Below are positions 17,593-24,913 of a stretch of 64,000 bases of DNA, piece by piece. How positions within the stretch are numbered: the first letter of the stretch is position 1; each line of letters starts with the position of its first letter. A program made the position numbers and the translations under genes. The notes below the pieces were generated by a model. That model was not told the DNA's origin. It saw only the letters and a list, made by a program, of their open reading frames with translations, and did no database searches. Source of the stretch: Mycobacterium marinum (GTDB lineage Bacteria > Actinomycetota > Actinomycetes > Mycobacteriales > Mycobacteriaceae); NCBI RefSeq assembly GCF_003391395.1, contig NZ_CP024190.1, forward strand, positions 620,001-684,000. The letters run 5' to 3'.

Positions 17593-18371
17593 ACCGCATC
17601 GCGGTGGCCGCACCCCAGTGGCGCATCGCCGATTGCCGTGCGGCCGCTGCGGCCATGGCAATCCGCAGTGGCGCCGATGAACTGCAGATCGACTTCGGTG
17701 GTGCCCATCGCGGCCCGCGCCTCGATGTGCCCGCGGAGCAGGCCGTCGTCGCGCGGATCGCTCGCAGCATCCCCGTCACCGCGCTGGCGGTCAATCACGC
17801 CAACGATCTCGGCCTCATCGACGAGCACGGGCAGCCCAACGCGGAGGCCGCGGCGCTGCTGCGCGTGGCGCTGCGGTGTGCGGTCGAGCTGGGCATCGGC
17901 GTTCTGCACATTCCCGGATTTCGCCGCAGCACCCCGGATTCCCCGCAACGGGTGGCCGGAACCGCGGCAGTCCTGCGCTCGATATGCCAGCGCGCCGAAC
18001 GCCACGGCATCACCGTCGCCTACGAATCCGCGCTCAGCGGAGCCGCCAGCGCCGCCCTGGTCGAGGCGGTCGGTCATCACCTGCGTGTCGTGCTCGATAT
18101 CGGGAACCTGCTCGACTTTGGGCACCGGCCCGGCGAATTCGTCAGCGCGGTAGGCGAGTTGCTGCACCCGGACCTGCATGTCAAAGACCCGGCGGCCAGC
18201 CGCGTTGATGTGGTCAGCGAACTACGCGATGTGCTGTCTTCGCCCGCACCGGTGCGGTCCTTGCTGGTCGAAAACGACTACCGCGCCATACCCGGCCGGC
18301 TGGCCGCCGATGTCGCCGTCTGCCGCGGCCTGATCCGCTCGCACGCGACTCGGATGCATAGCCGCTGCTGA
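17589..18371 (+). CDS. Sugar phosphate isomerase/epimerase-like TIM-barrel protein
   Basis: 260 aa of the AP-endonuclease-2/xylose-isomerase-like TIM-barrel superfamily. Candidate metal ligands are seen in YESALSG, VLDIGN, HVKDP and VENDY, the spacing of IolE/IolI and related inosose-processing enzymes. In this operon an epimerisation at a ring carbon next to a ketone is the natural step, in the way that AcbO epimerises the acarbose intermediate, though AcbO need not be of this family. It overlaps the dehydrogenase by ATGA and ends the strictly coupled part of the operon. Confidence 0.78.
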   Translation: MNRIAVAAPQWRIADCRAAAAAMAIRSGADELQIDFGGAHRGPRLDVPAEQAVVARIARSIPVTALAVNHANDLGLIDEHGQPNAEAAALLRVALRCAVELGIGVLHIPGFRRSTPDSPQRVAGTAAVLRSICQRAERHGITVAYESALSGAASAALVEAVGHHLRVVLDIGNLLDFGHRPGEFVSAVGELLHPDLHVKDPAASRVDVVSELRDVLSSPAPVRSLLVENDYRAIPGRLAADVAVCRGLIRSHATRMHSRC

Positions 18372-18446
18372 AGCTGGCGGCGCTCGTCATCGCAATGACG
18401 ATGAGACGATGGTGAGGCAACGCGATAGTCCGCGTCGACTCGATGT

Positions 18447-19370
18447 GTGGCCAGACCTACCGGGAGTGGTGCCGGGTGTACGAACCCAACGGTGCGCCGG
18501 ACGCTGCTCGGGCTCCGGTGGGTTCCGCAGCCGTTGCCGCTGAACCGGTCACCGATCGTGCCATGGACCTGTACACGGCCCCCCCGGTTGCAGATGGTCG
18601 AAGCGGTGCTCGCGCGCCACCGCGAAGAGCCGATCGCGCCGGTGCCGGAACTGCTTTCGGTCACCCCGATGAACTACGGGCCGGCCGAATTTCAGGCGGC
18701 GCGGAGCTGGTTTGCGGCGGGCGGGCTGGTGCCGGGCGGCAACGGCTGCCTATCGCTGATCGACGTGGGGGCTGGATTCGGGCCTGCCGGATTGGTGTTC
18801 GGCTCGCAGGGCTACCGGGTAACGGCCATCGAGATGCGCGCCGACATCGCCGCGGTGGGCCGGCGGGTGATGGCCGCGTGCGGGCTACAGGATTTCGTGC
18901 ACGACGAAGTGGCCGACGTCATGGCCTATCAACCCGTCACCCCGGCAGACACCCTCACCTCGATCCTGTGTCTGCTGCACGTCTCCGACAAACACGCCGC
19001 GATGGAAAAGCTCGCCACCCTGTTACGGACGGGCGGCCGGGGCTACCTCGCCGACTTCTACGCACGAAGACGGCTTTCCAGATCTGAACGGGCGCTCCTG
19101 CAGGATCAGGTGGCGTGCCCGGGCCTTCTGACCCGCCAGGAGTACGTCGGCGCGCTGACGGCCGCGGGGATTGCAGCGGTGCGGTTCACTGACGTCACCC
19201 AGGAATATTCCGCCTATGTGCACCAGCGCTGTGCGGACTACCTGGGCCGGAGCGAGTCGGACCGCCATGACGAACTGGCCCAGTTCTTCACCGTGATAGA
19301 CACCCTTTTCGGCAACGGAGACGCCGCGGATGCGGCGCTCGGGGGATGCCGGATTTATCTGGAACGGTAA
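18447..19370 (+). CDS. SAM-dependent methyltransferase
   Basis: Up to 307 aa. Motif I reads LIDVGAGFGPAGLV, and the acidic end of strand 2 is TAIEMRAD. Later SILCLLHVSD and a GGRGYLADF motif follow, giving a Rossmann-type class I methyltransferase. The start is uncertain: the first 49 codons from GTG 18447 look unlike protein, and the ATG at 18594 (MVEAVLARH) is likelier unless a frameshift lies before it, because another frame from 18443 reads MCGQTYREWCRVYEPNG. It lies 75 bp after the epimerase gene, so it may or may not belong to the operon. O-methylation of a cyclitol would fit gadusol-like chemistry but is inference. Confidence 0.75.
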   Translation: MARPTGSGAGCTNPTVRRTLLGLRWVPQPLPLNRSPIVPWTCTRPPRLQMVEAVLARHREEPIAPVPELLSVTPMNYGPAEFQAARSWFAAGGLVPGGNGCLSLIDVGAGFGPAGLVFGSQGYRVTAIEMRADIAAVGRRVMAACGLQDFVHDEVADVMAYQPVTPADTLTSILCLLHVSDKHAAMEKLATLLRTGGRGYLADFYARRRLSRSERALLQDQVACPGLLTRQEYVGALTAAGIAAVRFTDVTQEYSAYVHQRCADYLGRSESDRHDELAQFFTVIDTLFGNGDAADAALGGCRIYLER

Positions 19371-19454
19371 GAGCCGCTGCGGGTGGCGCCAACCTCCCAC
19401 CGATGGGCCATCGTGAAAATGGAACACGACCGCCACCAGTCCTAGCCGGGAGAG

Positions 19455-19664
19455 CTAGGCCCGCCTGGCCCCCGAGGGCTTGGTCCGCCAGCCCAGATAG
19501 GCGAAGAGCAGCATAAGCGCGGAATACAGCACAAATTCGGCCCAGATGTACCCGGTGCTCCAAGTCCTGCCGAAGAACTGCAGAGTATTCATGTCGGCGA
19601 ACAAGGCGAAACCGAGATGGGTGATGGCGAATCCGGCAAACAGGCCGGCCAGGAATCGGTACAT
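19455..19664 (-). CDS. Small membrane protein, two helices
   Basis: 69 aa: MYRFLAGLFAGFAITHLGF, a short loop, then a second hydrophobic helix FVLYSALMLLFAYLGW and a basic tail. A strong ribosome site (GAGGAGGG) sits 5 bases before the ATG, which argues that this short frame is real. No family is recognised with confidence. It lies convergent to the methyltransferase and directly downstream of the Fic gene on the same strand, with 10 bp between. Confidence 0.65.
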   Translation of the reverse strand: MYRFLAGLFAGFAITHLGFALFADMNTLQFFGRTWSTGYIWAEFVLYSALMLLFAYLGWRTKPSGARRA

Positions 19665-19674
19665 GATTCCCTCC

Positions 19675-20949
19675 TCATGTTTCCGTGTATCCGAGCGTCA
19701 CCCCGCCGTGCCGGTGCGGGCTAGGGTCGAAGGTCATTTCCGGACGCTGGGGTGCGCTTGCTCGCTCGATCCTGTGCCCCAAGTCGTCCAGTTCGTCGAG
19801 TACAAGGCTTGCTCCCCATACTTGGTCTCGTTTGCGGTTGGTCAATGGGCGTAGAACGCCGGTGTCATGCAGTCGCTTTATCGCGGCGAACACGCTGCTT
19901 CGAGGTGCATCAATAAGTGATGCGACGTCGTCAGACGAAACGATCGGCGTCGACGGCAATAGCAGGAGTAGTTTGTCGGTCGCGCTGTGACGCCTAATTG
20001 GCCCGACCATGTTTCGCCACTCAACTGGAATCCCGGCCAGACGTTCTGCAGTGGTGCGCGATTCGGCGGCAGCAGTCCTTGATGAGTTTGCGAACGTGAC
20101 GATCAGTGGGCGTAGGTCGCCGGCGCGGTATGTGTTGAGCGCGCCGAAATAGCGCTCCCGGTGAGCAACAAGCGCCGAGGCCAGAGGGACAACGAGGCGC
20201 GTTGTTGCTCCCCTCCGCCTCAAGATGGTGTTGATGAGTGCCCGGCCGATCCGGCCGTTGCCGTCTGTGAAGGGGTGGATTGATTCGAACTGTGCATGCG
20301 CGATGGCGGCCTGAATCAGAACGGGAATGTCGGTTCGGTTCGCGAACTCCATCAGGTCGTCCATGTACGCGTGCACGGTGTCTGGCGGTGGCGGAACGTA
20401 CAGCGCGTTTCGTGGAGAGTAGTCGCTTCCGCCGATCCAATTCTGAACAGTCCTTACTTGACCAGCATGCTGCCCCTCTGTCGGATCTTCGCGCATCAGT
20501 GCCTCATGTGCGCGCAGGATCGCGGTCATCTGTATGGGGGCATTTCGATTGACGCTCGCGATCATTTCCTTTAGGGCGGTGGTCGCCGCCACCATCGAGA
20601 CTGCGCTCGTATTGCCTCTTCCACCGTGCAACGCGCGCGCGTAGTCGTCCACGCTCGCTTCAACGCGCTCAATTTTCGAAGACGCCACCGATTCTGTTCG
20701 AAGTAGGAGAGTGCTGAGCCCTGCGAGGTGGTTTCCGTGCGTGCTGTCGAGTCGAGAAATCTCGCTCATGGCGGCTTCGAGTTTGACAGCGATATCTGCG
20801 TCGATGTTCGCGTCGACTTTGGCGATGTACGGGGGAAGCGACACTGTGACGGAACGAAGTGTCCTGTCCTCGCGGGTGCCACCCCTTTGGGTCTGTGCCC
20901 AAGGGCGTCGCTCTGCGCTGTGTCTAGGCCACGCATCACTGGGTTGCAT
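19675..20949 (-). CDS. Fic domain protein with C-terminal winged helix
   Basis: 424 aa. The Fic core motif HPFTDGNGRIGR (His225) is complete, so AMP or other nucleotide transfer to a protein hydroxyl is possible. An N-terminal SSKIER at about 90-95 resembles the inhibitory [S/T]xxxE helix but has Arg where Gly or Asn is usual. Residues about 325-385 form a winged helix (SSDDVASLIDAPRSSVFAAI), common in Fic proteins that bind their own promoter. The ATG has an AGGAGG ribosome site 8 bases upstream. A perfect 13-bp inverted repeat covers the promoter. It may be a toxin with built-in repressor, with the small membrane protein co-transcribed. Confidence 0.9.
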   Translation of the reverse strand: MQPSDAWPRHSAERRPWAQTQRGGTREDRTLRSVTVSLPPYIAKVDANIDADIAVKLEAAMSEISRLDSTHGNHLAGLSTLLLRTESVASSKIERVEASVDDYARALHGGRGNTSAVSMVAATTALKEMIASVNRNAPIQMTAILRAHEALMREDPTEGQHAGQVRTVQNWIGGSDYSPRNALYVPPPPDTVHAYMDDLMEFANRTDIPVLIQAAIAHAQFESIHPFTDGNGRIGRALINTILRRRGATTRLVVPLASALVAHRERYFGALNTYRAGDLRPLIVTFANSSRTAAAESRTTAERLAGIPVEWRNMVGPIRRHSATDKLLLLLPSTPIVSSDDVASLIDAPRSSVFAAIKRLHDTGVLRPLTNRKRDQVWGASLVLDELDDLGHRIERASAPQRPEMTFDPSPHRHGGVTLGYTET

Positions 20950-20961
20950 GTTAGATGCCTC

Positions 20962-21036
20962 CTAACTCGGACTAACTATAGTGCTAGTCCGAGTTAGGTC
21001 AGTAAATCGGACTTTGGTGCGCATTAGTCCGGGTTA
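20962..21036 (-). promoter_or_regulatory. Fic promoter with palindromic operator
   Basis: CTAACTCGGACTA (20962-20974) and TAGTCCGAGTTAG (20985-20997) are perfect inverted arms of 13 bp around a 10-bp centre. On the Fic coding strand the centre contains TATAGT (complement of 20975-20980), a good -10. CTGACC (complement of 20997-21002) lies 16 bp before it as a -35. The inner arm overlaps the ribosome site. A second, less perfect pair, ATCGGACT (21006-21013) and AGTCCGGGTT (21026-21035), lies upstream. A bound winged-helix protein would block both transcription and leader access. Confidence 0.65.
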
Positions 21037-21149
21037 CGAGCGACCATCCATGGGCGCACGCGCGGTCGAGAGCCAACGCCGTTCACGGCGCTAGCGGTGA
21101 CGCCGAAGTATCAAGGCGGCAACGGGATACCGCTGCCAAGGGTGCGAAG

Positions 21150-21998
21150 GTGGGCGTTGTCGACCGCGCGCAGTTCCTCACCCCCGCACAGGTTTCCGCC
21201 CTCGCCACAGCGACGCCCTGGCCGTACAACGTGTTGGTGAATCTGGCGGCGTGGTCGGGCCTGCGCGCGGCGGAACTTGGCGGGCTGCAGATCCAGGACA
21301 TCGAGGTCTCGCCCAACGGAGGCATGAAGTTGCACGTTGAACGAACAGCTGCCGCCCACGGGCTGACCAAGACGGACGGCTCAATGCGAACTGTGCCGGT
21401 GCCGGGGCCGACCGCAAGTCTGGTCCGCGACTACCTCACCGAGCACCCGCGTCGGCAAGAGCCCGCCGCACCCCTGTTCCCCGGTATGTCGTTGACGACG
21501 CCCCGGCCTACCGGAAGGCGAGCCAACACCCCCGCACTGGGAGCGGCCACTACGGCTGTGCAGGAGGCAGCACCGAGCGCGTCGGCGAAGGACCGCGCGC
21601 GACCACAGGCCGAGGCCCTGGCCGACCTCACCGTGGAGGACGCGGAGAAGCGGTTGGTGCTCGACTGGACCGAGCCGCTACGCCACCCGAGCTTTTACAA
21701 GGCCGTGTTCCGGCCCTCGGTGCTCCGAGCCAACCGGACGGCGGGCAACGCGGTACTCCCGGCGGGGTTGCGGTTCCATTCACTCCGGCACACCTACGCG
21801 AGCCTGTGTGCGGCGGTGCCGACTATCTCGGTGCGGCAGGTGGCCGAGTGGATGGGACATGCGAACCCGACGACGACCGAACTCGTCTATACGCACCTAT
21901 ACGCGAAGGCCGACCACGACGACGAAATGGCGGCGTTAGGAGCGTTGGCGTCGACGCCGAAGTATCACGGCGACAACGTGATCCCGCTACACGGTTAA
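21150..21998 (+). pseudogene. Tyrosine recombinase (phage-type integrase), 5'-truncated
   Basis: 282 aa holding only the catalytic domain. The first catalytic Arg is in SGLRAAEL, then HSLRHTY gives His and Arg, GHANPTTTELVYTHLY gives the second His and the tyrosine nucleophile. The core-binding N-terminal domain (usually another 100-150 aa) is missing: the frame begins just before FLTPAQVSAL. Upstream at about 21100-21138 lies a 39-bp stretch nearly identical to this gene's own 3' end, so a related integrase copy has been deleted or recombined here. It is probably a remnant and no longer active on its own. Confidence 0.75.
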
Positions 21999-22003
21999 TC
22001 AGC

Positions 22004-22288
22004 TCACATCGGCCTTAATTCGCGAATGTCTACTGCCTTCGAACGGACGAGAAAGCCGGAGCCTGCCAGCTCACCGGAAGTCATGGCCGTCACGTCGAGT
22101 GGGAGTCCACCCGACCAGCAATCGACGTCGTCCAAAAATCGTCGAAGTTCTTCTCGGTCTTGGTAAATCACAAGGACATCGAGGTCTGCTGGATCTTCTC
22201 GCGTCAACGCAGAGCCAAACACATAAACCTCAATTCCGCGGTGCTGATCGAGGATCGACCTGATTCGTGAAAGAAGCTCCGGAATCAT
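22004..22288 (-). CDS. Minimal nucleotidyltransferase (MNT-like)
   Basis: 94 aa. VFGSALTREDPADLDVLV carries the GS...DxD signature of the pol-beta minimal nucleotidyltransferases, which act as antitoxins in HEPN/MNT pairs or as stand-alone modifiers. The ATG at 22288 overlaps the stop of the upstream gene (ATGA), which selects this start over one ten codons earlier. It is the last gene of a three-gene overlapping cassette. An MNT usually has a HEPN partner; the neighbour is not an obvious HEPN protein. Confidence 0.75.
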   Translation of the reverse strand: MIPELLSRIRSILDQHRGIEVYVFGSALTREDPADLDVLVIYQDREELRRFLDDVDCWSGGLPLDVTAMTSGELAGSGFLVRSKAVDIRELRPM

Positions 22289-22923
22289 CGGTGCAGAGCG
22301 GCCAGAGTCTCGCGCCACTTCAGCATCTGTATTCCCGCGTCGGCCGCGACTTGAATCGCTTCGGCGGTCGGATCACTGTTGGGGTTCGTCGCCGCAAACA
22401 GGTCGAAATCACCGTATCGGTCTATGGCGTCGCGGACAGTCTCGGCGGTAGGTTGGTACATCGATCCGACGAAGACGACAAGTTCAGGCAGACCTTGGCG
22501 GACGACGACGATCCGGTGATCGTCAAGAAGGGTCAGCGAAGTAACTCGTCCATGTTGACGCAAGCCGCGCATGACGAACGTCAGTTCACGTTCTTGGTAG
22601 TCACCCAAGCGGTCGAAGTCGCGGAGCGCGCGAATCGAATCACCAAGGCCGCCCCATCCGACGTTCTTCTGTCCCAACTGTTCGATCGCGTCACCCATGA
22701 ATCGTCCCGCTTTCGGGATGTTGAGTACGAAGTCGACGCTCTGAGCCCCCTCGACAAGCGGGAGTACATCGGCGACTGTCACATCACGCAGTGAGATCAC
22801 TCCGATAGACGCCGTCGGGCGCGAATCACGAACAACGCTCAATCGGTTGCCATCCACGTCAACCGAGGTGACGAAGTTGCACTTATGCAACTGATCGGAG
22901 ATCCATTGTGCTGAACTACTCAA
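22285..22923 (-). CDS. Unknown protein, middle gene of the HNH cassette
   Basis: 212 aa, soluble, no signal peptide or membrane segment. No family recognised. The sequence is mixed alpha/beta with repeated hydrophobic strands (LSVVRDS, RIVVVRQGLPELVVFVGSMYQ). It overlaps the HNH gene by 8 bp and the nucleotidyltransferase gene by 4 bp, so the three are translated together. A RGLRQH segment fits the loose RxxxxH shape of HEPN nucleases, but such a match is easy by chance and the polar residue usual after Arg is missing. It may be a sensor or an immunity partner. Confidence 0.65.
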   Translation of the reverse strand: MSSSAQWISDQLHKCNFVTSVDVDGNRLSVVRDSRPTASIGVISLRDVTVADVLPLVEGAQSVDFVLNIPKAGRFMGDAIEQLGQKNVGWGGLGDSIRALRDFDRLGDYQERELTFVMRGLRQHGRVTSLTLLDDHRIVVVRQGLPELVVFVGSMYQPTAETVRDAIDRYGDFDLFAATNPNSDPTAEAIQVAADAGIQMLKWRETLAALHR

Positions 22924-23614
22924 AGAGGTTGTCCATTTCCGTCGGGTAGCGGCGACTCACAAGCCCTCGTCGGTTGTGCACATGTCGTGCTTCTAGATCG
23001 TCGACATGCGAGCGGTATCGCTCGATCATCTGAATCTCAAGCTCAGACAGCAGATCTCGGTTGCCGTCGGCGACTCGCAGGATTCGTCGGTGGTTTGGGA
23101 TGACCGTCTCAATGACTGATCGCCGCCAGACGGCTGCTTCTTCGGCCTCCGGGTTAATCGAGTAGTCGTTGTCGGGTCCAAAGTCTTCATGGATTACGCG
23201 GTTTTGCACCAACAATCCCCGTATCGATTTCCGCGCTTCCTCACGTGTAGCGAACGACGCTACACCGAGTGCTTGCTCTGTCCTCTCGATACGGGAGCGT
23301 TTCCACTCAAGCAGTAGATCCACAGGGTAGGCCGCCGCCGACTTATCCACGAGCGTATGGCAATTGGCACAGAGCAGCAGTAGGTTGCTCCATGCGCGGC
23401 GTTCCTCAGCTGAGGCGGTAGCAGCACCCCGTGGACCGTCTTCGCTCGCCGCGATGAGGTGAGCTGCCTCCGCGAAATGCACGTCTTGACCGTCTGGATC
23501 ATGAACGACCAGCCGAGTAAGGCAATCGGGGTTTCCGCAAAAGCCCGCTGAATCCGCCCACAGTAGCCGCCGAGTGGGTTCAGAGGGCTCCGCAGCACCG
23601 CGTGAGCAAGCCAT
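22916..23614 (-). CDS. HNH endonuclease
   Basis: 232 aa. The zinc-framed HNH fold is clear: CGNPDC near the N-terminus, AEAAHLIA with the general-base His, then WSNLLLLCANCHTLVD with the second cysteine pair and the metal His. The C-terminal half (from about residue 110) is a charged, mostly helical region that may be the regulatory or binding part. The ATG giving MACSRGAAEP is preceded by GGAAAA nine bases upstream, whereas earlier in-frame ATGs lack a ribosome site. First gene of the cassette, 182 bp from the tRNA-Gly gene. Confidence 0.85.
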   Translation of the reverse strand: MACSRGAAEPSEPTRRLLWADSAGFCGNPDCLTRLVVHDPDGQDVHFAEAAHLIAASEDGPRGAATASAEERRAWSNLLLLCANCHTLVDKSAAAYPVDLLLEWKRSRIERTEQALGVASFATREEARKSIRGLLVQNRVIHEDFGPDNDYSINPEAEEAAVWRRSVIETVIPNHRRILRVADGNRDLLSELEIQMIERYRSHVDDLEARHVHNRRGLVSRRYPTEMDNLFE

Positions 23615-23795
23615 GCCGTCATTTTCCATCACGCGGTGGTGCACGAAGGCAGCTTTGGTGTGGGTCAGTCGCCTGGCGGGCGCGACGATGCTGCTGGCGC
23701 GACGGAAGGTCGTGACGTCACAAGTCCGGGGTACGGGCGGGGTATCGGCTCGGTCCTAAGGAAGCTGTCGGGCCGATATGCCCTGCTCAACATGG

Positions 23796-23866
23796 AGCCG
23801 ATGACGGGAATCGAACCCGCGTATTCAGCTTGGGAAGCTGATGTTCTGCCATTGAACTACATCGGC
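23796..23866 (-). tRNA. tRNA-Gly, anticodon CCC
   Basis: Read on the minus strand the sequence begins GCCGATGTAGTTCAATGGC and ends in CATCGGC plus T. The acceptor stem GCCGATG/CATCGGC pairs over 7 bp. The anticodon stem TCAGC/GCTGA encloses the loop TTCCCAA, giving anticodon CCC. The T arm holds GGTTCGATTCC. No encoded CCA is seen. It lies at the edge of an accessory island carrying an integrase remnant, the usual type of insertion point. Confidence 0.93.
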
Positions 23867-23921
23867 GCTGTTGCCTCGAAAGGCTAGCACCCAGCACCGG
23901 GCGCGGTGTGCGGGATCCGCC

Positions 23922-24668
23922 TCACTCCATCACTCCCAGGCTGTAGAGGATCAGGAAGCCGGCGAAGAACATGATCGCCATCCACGCCCGCTCCTCGCCT
24001 TCATGGGCTTCGACTAGCAGTTCTTCCACGACCAGCCACAACAGCGCCGCCGCCGCGAACGCCAGCACGAGGGTCAGCACGGTACCTCCCGCGTTGGCGA
24101 GCACGAGCGCGCCCAGCACGCCGCCCACGGCGGTCGCCAGGCTGACCCCACCGGTGAGTGCGGCGGCGCGGGCCTTGGGTACTCCGGAGCGGGTCAGCCG
24201 CAACGCCACCGACACCCCCAAGAACAGCACCTCGACGGTCAGCGCGATGGTGATGATGATCGCGGTGCGCCGGGAGACGGTCGCGCCCGTCGCCACCAGC
24301 AGCCCGTCGATGAACAGGTCGACGGCGACCACGGCGAGAAAACCCACCGGCACTTGACCGCCCGCGCGGTCGTCGTCGTGGCCGTCCTCGTCCTCGCCGT
24401 GTGGTCCGTGGTCTTCGAACTGGCGGAATCCGACCAGCAGCGCGACACCCGCACTGAACCCGAGGATGATCAGCCACAGCGGCCCCCGCGCCCGCAGGTC
24501 GGGCAGCACCTCGGTGGCCACGGCGGCCATGACCACACCGGCCGCGAAATGCTGCACACCGCTGACCAGCGCCGCCGACGGCGTGCGCACGACTGCGACA
24601 GCGCCACCGATGATTCCGGCGATCACCGGGAAGGCGACCAAAGCCGCAGCGGTTGTCAGGGTGCTCAC
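23922..24668 (-). CDS. ZIP family metal transporter
   Basis: 248-aa membrane protein with about 8 hydrophobic helices. A histidine/aspartate-rich cytoplasmic loop (FEDHGPHGEDEDGHDDD) lies between helices 3 and 4, as in ZIP zinc/iron importers. Helix 4-5 signatures are weaker: VDLFIDGLLVATG carries the family's metal-site Asp and Gly, with the usual H-N-x-P-E motif not seen. The GTG start at 24668 has GGGAGG six bases upstream. A longer open frame upstream is low-complexity and is discarded. Which metal it carries is not decidable. Confidence 0.75.
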   Translation of the reverse strand: MSTLTTAAALVAFPVIAGIIGGAVAVVRTPSAALVSGVQHFAAGVVMAAVATEVLPDLRARGPLWLIILGFSAGVALLVGFRQFEDHGPHGEDEDGHDDDRAGGQVPVGFLAVVAVDLFIDGLLVATGATVSRRTAIIITIALTVEVLFLGVSVALRLTRSGVPKARAAALTGGVSLATAVGGVLGALVLANAGGTVLTLVLAFAAAALLWLVVEELLVEAHEGEERAWMAIMFFAGFLILYSLGVME

Positions 24669-24913
24669 GCCAAACCTCCCGGGGCCGATTGAGACGAACA
24701 TACTCGGGTGCGCTCGATCGGCCGGTACCGGCGGAGGCCGGATGGCGCGCCGGCGTATACAGTGCTCGGCGGACGGGCCGACGGCACCGGCGCCTCGGCT
24801 CGTACGTTTCCGACGTGACGCACGCTGGCCTCGCGGGCCACCGTGACCCCGACATCCAGCAGACACGAGCGTTGCGGAACTCGACGGCACCGGGTCCTCA
24901 CGCAGGAGACACG

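Noticed and set aside
22285..22923. Naming the middle cassette protein a HEPN toxin
   Set aside because: Only a chance-level RxxxxH match, no matching helical context.
21000..23866. Direct repeats of the tRNA-Gly 3' end as attL/attR of the island
   Set aside because: I found no second copy of the tRNA 3' sequence near the integrase remnant, so island ends cannot be set.
23636..23887. 83-aa frame ending MTGIEPAYSAWEADVLPLNYIG
   Set aside because: This is translation of the complement of the tRNA-Gly gene, a common false annotation.
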